DNA from: Anthoceros angustus
Taxonomy: Eukaryota > Streptophyta > Anthocerotopsida > Anthocerotales > Anthocerotaceae
Assembly: GCA_010909165.1 (NCBI GenBank)
Contig: MU008189.1
Location: 496,001 to 560,000, forward strand
Reading direction: 5' to 3'
Length of the DNA stretch: 64,000 nucleotides
Part shown: positions 57,688 to 64,000 of the stretch, in pieces
Numbering within the stretch: position 1 is the first letter of the stretch
How the letters are laid out: every line of letters starts with the position of its first letter
Made by a program: the position numbers and the translations under genes
Notes under the pieces: generated by a model
The model's database searches: none
The model's input: only the letters and a program-made list of their open reading frames with translations
Told to the model about the DNA's origin: nothing

Positions 57688-57959
57688 CAACCCAAAAAGG
57701 ACTAATGGTAAAAAGAGGAAGTCCTAGTCCCCTCGAACCTTTCCCATAACTACCTACTGCACCAATGATATCGTGATCAGGGATGATGAAGGGCCTACCT
57801 GCCACCGGTGCTAAAGAAGCCGCTAGTCGTGCACACGTAGCCGTCCTATAAACAGCATTAGCCAGTGCTTTCTGTAGAGCTATGGAAACTCGCTAGCGAA
57901 AGAAAGCCACTACAAAGGAAAGGGGGAGGCCTCTCCCATTCCTATGGCTATGATAGGCT

Positions 57960-59250
57960 TTTGCACACTACTTAATTAACCTAGAGAAGTCCTTGCTGCC
58001 CAGCCCGGGGGGTTGATGGTGACGTGCTCGCATATGAAGTCTCTCGTGGAATCTGTGACAACCACATCAGCGATGTAAATTTTCTCCCCCCTGGTATAAA
58101 AAAGGTCCGCCTTGAGTGACACGCCATTACGCAATGTATATGGGCGCTCCGGAGCCTGTATTGAAAAAATCCGCTCTCCTTAGGTATCAAAAATATGATG
58201 TCGCAAACGACGTCATGCGTAGCAATACGTTGCTCCCCCACGGGACAATGCGCCAAATGGGACCCGACGTCATCGATGGCAGCTCCACAACTGCACGTGG
58301 AAAGAGAAAAGGCTAGAGGATGAGCCAAACCGAGGTGGACCCTCATCGCGGTCGAAAAAGACGCTGGTGCGATTCGGAACGCCTAAATGCAAGGCTGAGC
58401 CAGAAGCCAGGAGCCTGCCCCCTTCCCCAAACAGGAACGTAGGCGAGCTCGCAACGACCTGTAAATGGAGGAGTCCAGAAGGAGGGCCCTTTGCACCTGA
58501 AAATATTGCTTCTCCTGGAGAGAGGCTTGAAGGCCACGCATCCCTTCCCTAGAGAAAGAGGAAAAAGGAGGCATGGCTTCCCTAGCCTCTGGGAAATGGA
58601 GTCCCTAGCCCACCTCACAGAGACCTACAAGGGGAAGGCCCCCTCCTCATCACTCGAGACGAAGGTTTCTAGAGGGGGGAGTCCTGCATTAAAAACCGAG
58701 AGGCCAAAATTGGGGCAGAGAGGGCCCAACTCCCGAGGAAGGCCGCCGGAGCCAAGGCCTCCATGGCCAGCAAACCAGTGCCTCCGAAGGCTACTGCAAA
58801 TGATGCGTATTTCCGCGCCAAGTCACCGTCGGTGCATTCGAAGCTGTTGGGGCCTATGATGTCCCCAAGTGCATAAGTTGCCTATCAAAATTTCTCAAGC
58901 TTGATAAGAAGGCCGGGGATGGAGCAACTGTCCTGGTAAGATAACCTGGTCGACGCACGAAGCAGGAAGACAAAATACCAAACGCAACCTAAGGGTCCCC
59001 AATTTGTGAAAGATGTCCAATCTGAGCCACATCGCTCTTGCGGAGAAATAATATCCCCCTGGATAGTGAAGAGGGGGTGGATTGCCGGAAGGGGACCACA
59101 CCCGCACTTATCGACCTTAACCCTTAATCCCATATGGGAGAGCTCTAAGGAGAATAGATCAAAGGCAGCCCACACCTTTCCCCCTAGCCTAAGGATATGG
59201 GTATCATCAGCGACAGATGGGAAAAGTGTTAGAGAAGATTTGGGTTAATC
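57960..59250 (-). pseudogene. LINE-like reverse transcriptase, 5'-truncated (unit 1)
   Basis: On the minus strand the reading starts at the RT catalytic box (PSVADDTHILRLGGKVWAAF near 59220), continues LELSHMGLRVKVDKCGCGPL, and after frame changes reaches the Cys/His segment STCSCGAAIDDVGSHLAHCP, ATHDVVCDIIF and a tail reading IYIADVVVTDSTRDF and INPPGWAA. This is the RT palm to C-terminal region of a LINE-type protein. Everything upstream of the catalytic box is missing, and frameshifts occur, so it is inactive. Confidence 0.65.
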
Positions 59251-59395
59251 TACACTCGATGTACATGGGGTAGAACGTTTAAGGGTTAGATAGTGAAAGG
59301 TCACTTGTTAAATACATTTAAAAGCAGTTTTGACACTATTCTTAATTCAATCAGTTATTTGTTTTTCCTCCTTCGCTCCGCTCTGGACTTTCTTA

Positions 59396-59407
59396 TGGTA
59401 TCAGAGC
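59396..59407 (+). other. Copia primer-binding site (TGGTATCAGAGC)
   Basis: The 12-mer matches the initiator-methionine tRNA 3' end complement used by most plant Ty1/copia elements. It marks the LTR/internal boundary of unit 1. Confidence 0.85.
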
Positions 59408-59440
59408 CTAAGCTCTGCCTTTGTGCAACCCTCTGCTGCC

Positions 59441-60238
59441 ATGCCGAGACGGGATAATGCTCGTAAGGGGGCTAGTCGAGTCGGAACATTTGCTAGCGGC
59501 CAATTAGAAACTTCTTTCCTGGGGCCCCGACAACTCAGGTTCGACGAGACAGCAATAGACCTCTACGAAGCCAATTATCCCGAACTCTGGCTACGGCAAT
59601 TTGAAGAGAAGCACTCTGGGCGACGAGGACCACGTCTGCACCTTGGCAAGTATCACGAAATCGACACTCTCTATCGGGACCGTTGTAGGAGGCGAGGCCA
59701 GAATCCGGATTTGTTTTACAAGCGCCCGGATTTACCACCTCTGCCTTCATTCCTGCCATCCAGACCATCCTCAACACCGCGCGAAGCAAGTAGCTATCTT
59801 GCGGAAAACAGAGCAATTGATCAGAATTTGCAGAGTACCTCAGATCTGACCCTTGCGGCTGTAACCCGACTCGAGAATACTTTGTCTCGCGTGTTGCTTA
59901 ACCAGGAGCTTCCCACAACTAAGGAGGTTGAAGTCTCCCATACTCTTCCGAGCTGCGCGGTGGAGATTGCTCGAGCATCAAGGGGCGTGGGCGATTTCCT
60001 ACGGCTGCATCAACCTCGATTGCGGAAGCAGCGGTGGATGCTCTTAATCCCCATCCACAAGGCGGGACACGGCTTCGCAGCCGGCTTCGCTGCCGGAGCA
60101 TGGGCGCAGCGGATGGATGCCGCTGGCGCTGATTCAAGGCGTCGCGATCTAGAGCGACGCCTCTTCGCGATTTCAGAGTCAGGCAGGCACGAAGAGTTTG
60201 CACCTCCGCATGCACCCTTTCACACGAACTGGGCATGA
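59441..60238 (+). CDS. Uncharacterised ORF between primer site and gag
   Basis: An intact ORF of 265 residues starting MPRRDNARKGASRVGTF, 34 bp after the primer-binding site. It is basic and Arg/Pro-rich, with EANYPELWLRQFEEKHSG, RDRCRRRGQNPDLFYKR and an Ala/Gly/Arg-rich C-terminal half. No known retroelement domain is visible. Its position, directly after the primer site and before gag, is unusual for copia elements, where gag normally comes first. The coding frame is broken by many small deletions in unit 2. Confidence 0.5.
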   Translation: MPRRDNARKGASRVGTFASGQLETSFLGPRQLRFDETAIDLYEANYPELWLRQFEEKHSGRRGPRLHLGKYHEIDTLYRDRCRRRGQNPDLFYKRPDLPPLPSFLPSRPSSTPREASSYLAENRAIDQNLQSTSDLTLAAVTRLENTLSRVLLNQELPTTKEVEVSHTLPSCAVEIARASRGVGDFLRLHQPRLRKQRWMLLIPIHKAGHGFAAGFAAGAWAQRMDAAGADSRRRDLERRLFAISESGRHEEFAPPHAPFHTNWA

Positions 60239-60532
60239 CAGTTAGAATTTGAGTTTGACAAATGTCAGACCTGGCGTTTTGCATCTTGAGCGAAGTGTCG
60301 CCAGCCTGGGGGTCAGTTTGATGAAGAGGTAGCACGGGAAGGATCAGACACAAGCATACCTACTTCCCCCTCGAGCAACCATCTTGTTCAAACTACTCCC
60401 CGCATGTTAGATCTAATACTAACCTTTCGGTCCTAGCTTGGTTGTTCGAGTCACGCAACTAGACATGCTTCTGAGTGCAGACTTACCTCAGAACTTAAAC
60501 GTCATTCCTTTCATTTTCTCCCAGTAACTTGC

Positions 60533-61381
60533 ATGTCCTCCAGACTATCTGCCGCTGACATCAATGCGTTAGTAAACCGGTTGGGACAATTGACTCTACA
60601 ACCAATCCCACAAGCATCTGCCATGGCAACTTCCACTTCTAGTACCTCCTCTATACCAACGCGTTCGCCAGTTTTAAGGAGCGAGATAAGTTCAAGCGGT
60701 ACGGTACCCGATCACGTCGGGATGAGATCAACTCTGCTTGCTCGTGGAGTGTGGAGTGTTGTGGATGGTTCCAAGCGGGCGATCCATAGCGGTTACGCCT
60801 CCTGCGGTCGGTCGACCGGTGGGATCGACCGCGGCATCTCCATTGCCCTACTGATAGGGGGTCTCGATGCCGACTTGGTCCCTGACGTGGAATTCCTGAC
60901 AGATGCCTCCGCGATCTGGAGCCAACTTGAGAAGACATATCAAGTCAACAACATTCTCACCCTCTGTGCTGTTCGACAGGAGTTCTACGGGCTGAGAATG
61001 AGAGAGGGAGATAAAATGGCGACTCATACCAGCAAGTTTCGCCATCTTCGTGGGCAGCTCACCTCGCTGAGCGGCTCCAGTATGAACGACGTCGACGCTG
61101 TTGCACAGTTGCTCACCAGCCTTCCCCCTTCATACCAGCCTTTTGTGACCTCTCAAAATGGTCCCATTAGAACTGCTCAAGCCGCTGGTAGTGCTAACAC
61201 TCTATCTTTTGAAGAAGTCGTGGGTGCCTTATACCAGGAGGAGCAGAGTCGACTTTCTCACGCTGGTGTCCCTAAGGGCAAAACAGAGAAAGTATTAGCG
61301 GTGGCGGACCCCAAAAGGACTAATGGTAAAAGAGGAAGTCCTAGTCCTCGAACCTTTCCCATAACTACCTCGCACCAATGA
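60533..61381 (+). CDS. Ty1/copia-type Gag (UBN2-like)
   Basis: An intact ORF of 282 residues starting MSSRLSAADINALVNRLG. The core matches copia Gag: DASAIWSQLEKTYQVNN, LCAVRQEFYGLRMREGDKM, HTSKFRHLRGQLTSLSG, AQLLTSLPPSYQPFVTS and SFEEVVGALYQEEQ. After about residue 255 it runs into the repeated unit-2 sequence and stops before any CCHC zinc knuckle. The pol part that should follow is replaced by the next unit. It could still make particles in trans, but that is inference. Confidence 0.75.
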   Translation: MSSRLSAADINALVNRLGQLTLQPIPQASAMATSTSSTSSIPTRSPVLRSEISSSGTVPDHVGMRSTLLARGVWSVVDGSKRAIHSGYASCGRSTGGIDRGISIALLIGGLDADLVPDVEFLTDASAIWSQLEKTYQVNNILTLCAVRQEFYGLRMREGDKMATHTSKFRHLRGQLTSLSGSSMNDVDAVAQLLTSLPPSYQPFVTSQNGPIRTAQAAGSANTLSFEEVVGALYQEEQSRLSHAGVPKGKTEKVLAVADPKRTNGKRGSPSPRTFPITTSHQ

Positions 61382-61559
61382 TATCGTGATCGGGATGATG
61401 AAGGGCCTACACCGCCACGTGCTAAAGAAGCCGCTAGTCGTGCACGTGGCACACTGCTATAAAAGATTAGCTACGTAGGAGCTATGGAAACTCGCTTCGA
61501 AAGCCACTACAAAGGAAAAGGAGGCCTCTCCCATTCCTATGGCTATGATAGGCTTTGCA

Positions 61560-62700
61560 CACTACTTAATTAACCTAGAAGTCCTTGCTGCCCAGAGGTT
61601 GATGGTGCTCGCATATGAAGTCTCTCTCTGGAATGACAACCACATCGATGTAAATTTTCTCCCACAGTATAAAAAGGTCCGCCTTGGGTGACACGCCATT
61701 ACGCAATGTATATGGGCTCCGAACTGTATTGAAAAATCCCTTAGGTATCAAAAATATGATGTCGCAAAGCGGCGTCATAAATATCGTTGCTCCCCAGGAC
61801 AATGCGCCAAATGGGACCCGGCGTCATCGATGGCGGCTCCACGCACGTGGAAAGAGAAAAGGCTAGAGGATGAGCCAAAGAGGTGGACCCTCATCGGTCG
61901 AAAAAGGCTGGTGCGATTCGAACGCCTAAATGCAAGGCGAGCCGAGCCGAGCCGCCCCTTCCCCAAGCGAGGGCGTGGGCGAGCTCAAGCGACTGTAAAT
62001 GGAGAGTCGGAAGGAGGGCCCTTTGCACCGAAAATATTGCTTCTCTGGAGAGGCTTGAAGGCCACGCATCCCTTCCCTAGAAGAGGAAAAGGAGGCATGG
62101 CTTCCTAGCCTCAAAATGGAGTCCCTAGCCCACCTCACGAGACCTACAGGGAAGGCCCCTCCTCATCACTCGAGAGAGGTTTCTAGAGTCCCATTAAAAG
62201 CAGGAGGCCAAAATTTGGGCGAGAGAGGGCCCAACTCCCGAGGAAGGCCGAGCCAAGGCCTCCATGGCGCAAACCCGGTGCCTCCGAAGGCTCACGCAAA
62301 TGATGCATTCAGCCAAGTCACCGTCGGTGCAGATTCAATTTATTGGGGCCTATGATGAAGTGCATAAGTTGCCTATCAAAATTTCTCAAGCTTGATAAGA
62401 AGGCGGGGATGGAGCAAGTCACGGTAAGATAACTCGGCCTTCACGAGCGGGAAGACAAAATACCAAACGCAACCTAAGGGTCCCCAATTTGTGAAAGATG
62501 TCCAATCCGAGCCACATCGCTCTTCTTGGAGAAATAATATCCCCTGGATAGTGAAGAGGGGTGGATTAAGGGACCACACTTATCGACCTTAACCCTTAAT
62601 CCCCATATGGGAGCTCTAAGGAGAATAGATCAAAGGCAGCCCACACCTTTCCCCCTAGCCTAAGGATATGGGTATCATCAGCGACAGATGGGAAAAGTGT
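61560..62700 (-). pseudogene. LINE-like reverse transcriptase, 5'-truncated (unit 2)
   Basis: Same fragment as in unit 1 with further frameshifts; the ADDTHIL box survives near 62690 and pieces such as CDIIFLIPKGFFN and KADLF near 61700. Not functional. Confidence 0.6.
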
Positions 62701-62901
62701 TAGAGAAGATTTGGGTTAATCTACACTCGATGTACATGGGGTAGAACGTTTAAGGGTTAGATAGTGAAAGGTCACTTGTTAAATACATTTAAAAGCAGTT
62801 TTGACACTATTCTTAATTCAATCAGTTATTTGTTTTCCTCCTTCGCCTGGACTTTCTTATGGTATCGAGCCTAAGCTCGCCTTTGTGCAACCCTCTGCGC
62901 C

Positions 62902-63676
62902 ATGCCGAGACGGATAATGCTCGTAAGGGGCTAGTCGAGTCGGAACATTTGCTAGCGGCCAATTAGAAACTTCTTTCACAGGGCCCCGAACTCGTTCGAC
63001 GAGACAAAGAATAGACCTCTGAAGCCAATTATCCCGAACTCGCTACGGCAATTTGAAGAGAAGCACTGGCGGCGAGGACCACGTCTGCACCTTGGCAAGT
63101 ATCACGAAATCGACACTCTATCGGGACCGTTGTAGGAGGCGAGGCCGTAATCCGGATTTGTTTTACAAGCGCGGATTTACCACCTCTGCCTTCATTCACG
63201 CCATCCAGACCATCCTCAACACCGAAGCAAGTAGCTATCTTCGGAAAAGCAGGCAATTGATCGAATTTGCGGTACCGGATCGACCCTTGCGTCAGAATCC
63301 GACTCGAGAATACTTTGTCTCGCGTGTTGCTTAACCAGGAGCTTCCCACAACTAAGGAGGTTGAAGTCTCCCATACTCTTCCGAGCCTGCGCACAGTGGA
63401 GATTGCTCAGAGCATCAAGGACGTAGCTGATTTCCTACGACAGATCAACCTCAGATTGCAGGAAACAGACGGTGGATGCTCTTAATCCCCATCCACAAGG
63501 CAGGACCTGGCTTCCTGAGCCAGCTTCCGCTGCCCCGGAGCATGGAGCGCAACGGATGGATGCTGCCAGTGGCGCTGATTCGAAGCGTCGCGATCTAGAG
63601 CGACGCCTCTTCGCGATTTCAGAGTCAGGCAGGCACGAAGAGTTTGCACCTCCGCATGCACCCTTTCACACCTAAC
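62902..63676 (+). pseudogene. Broken copy of the ORF between primer site and gag (unit 2)
   Basis: Starts with the same ATG context (MPRR) but shifts frame within a few codons. Pieces in different frames correspond to SITKSTLYRDRCRRRGRNPD, LLNQELPTTKEVEVSHTLPS and RRDLERRLFAISESGRHEEF. The gag start that should follow lies at the window end. Confidence 0.65.
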
Positions 63677-64000
63677 CGGCATGGCAGCGAATTTGAGTTT
63701 GACAAATGTCGGACTGGCGTTTTGCATCTTGAGTGTCGCCACTGAGTCGGTTGATGAAGAGGTAGCACGGAAGGATCGGACACAAGCATACCTACTTCCC
63801 CTCGAGCAACCATCTTGTTCAAACTACTCCCGCATGTTAGATCTAATACTAACCTTCGGTCCTAGCTTGGTTGTTCGAGTCACGCAACTAGACATGCTTC
63901 GAGTGCGGACTTACCTCGAACTTAAACGTCATTCCTTTCATTTTCTCGAACTTGCATGTCCTCCAGACTATCTGCCGCTGACATCAATGCGTTAGTAAAC

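Larger units (their letters stand above)
57688..64000 (+). mobile_element. Tandem array of a Ty1/copia-type gag-only retroelement
   Basis: Sequence from about 57688 recurs from about 61306 to the window end in the same order, giving a 3.6-kb period. Each unit has an antisense LINE-like RT fragment, an LTR-like segment ending before a tRNA-Met-type primer site, an uncharacterised ORF and a copia-type Gag ORF. No sense-strand protease, integrase or RT was seen in the complete first unit, as in non-autonomous gag-bearing (TR-GAG-like) elements. Unit 2 continues past the window. LTR outer limits could not be fixed. Confidence 0.65.
61306..64000 (+). repeat. Second tandem unit, decayed by small deletions
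   Basis: Colinear with 57688-60578 but shorter by roughly 200 bp because of many 1-5 bp deletions. A central part (about 62570-62830, matching 59095-59350) is almost identical. The primer site at 62860-62870 has lost one base (TATCGAGC instead of TATCAGAGC). Confidence 0.8.

Noticed and set aside
1-64000. CRISPR arrays, bacterial operons, tRNA or rRNA genes
   Set aside because: No regularly spaced repeats of CRISPR type, no ribosome-binding-site operon layout, and no cloverleaf or rRNA core sequence was recognised. The intron-rich genes rule out a prokaryotic source.

Overview
This is a piece of a plant nuclear genome. Nearly every recognisable gene is broken by short introns (mostly 50-130 bp, GT-AG, one GC-AG), and the proteins are streptophyte types: a SPARK-type receptor kinase related to Arabidopsis RKF3, a plastid rhodanese of the STR14 type, a group-A MAP kinase kinase, a mitochondrial glycine-cleavage T protein and a plant tomosyn. 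Very short introns, well-spaced genes and degraded retrotransposons fit an early-diverging lineage (lycophyte, bryophyte or streptophyte alga). I cannot name the species from the sequence alone.

Layout. 85-686 (-) is a small, probably plastid membrane protein. 2071-4102 (+) is the receptor kinase, convergent with the rhodanese at 4296-5975 (-). 5976-10300 is gene-poor. 10301-15728 (+) is a large two-exon gene for a coiled-coil protein with a RING-like zinc cluster and a C-terminal SUMO-interaction-like motif. 16.2-20.8 kb holds hairpin and repeat material and a dead reverse-transcriptase fragment. 20811-27583 (+) is the many-exon tomosyn gene. 28-35 kb is a transposon zone: a decayed Ty3/gypsy element on the minus strand, interrupted by foreign sequence with a coiled-coil ORF, and a rearranged LINE-like fragment.

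The gene-rich part follows: a sugar/H+ symporter (35615-38469, +), a MAP kinase kinase (39363-41346, +), a small LEA-like gene (41818-42072, +), a TauE/SafE anion exporter (42674-45346, -), an intronless orphan ORF in an AT-rich island (47078-47839, -), a NUB1-like ubiquitin-like/UBA protein (48930-51608, +), a phosphoglycerate-mutase-like phosphatase (51745-52816, -), the glycine-cleavage T protein (53326-54696, -) and the KDEL receptor ERD2 (55467-57096, -). Exon joins for most of these were worked out by hand and keep frame across all junctions; ERD2 comes out at exactly 215 codons, the family length.

From about 57.69 kb to the end is a tandem pair of 3.6-kb retroelement units. Each carries an antisense LINE-like reverse-transcriptase fragment, a tRNA-Met-type primer-binding site, an uncharacterised ORF and a Ty1/copia-type Gag ORF but no recognisable sense-strand pol. 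The second unit is riddled with small deletions. There is no operon logic: the genes are independent housekeeping, signalling and transport genes, several in convergent pairs.
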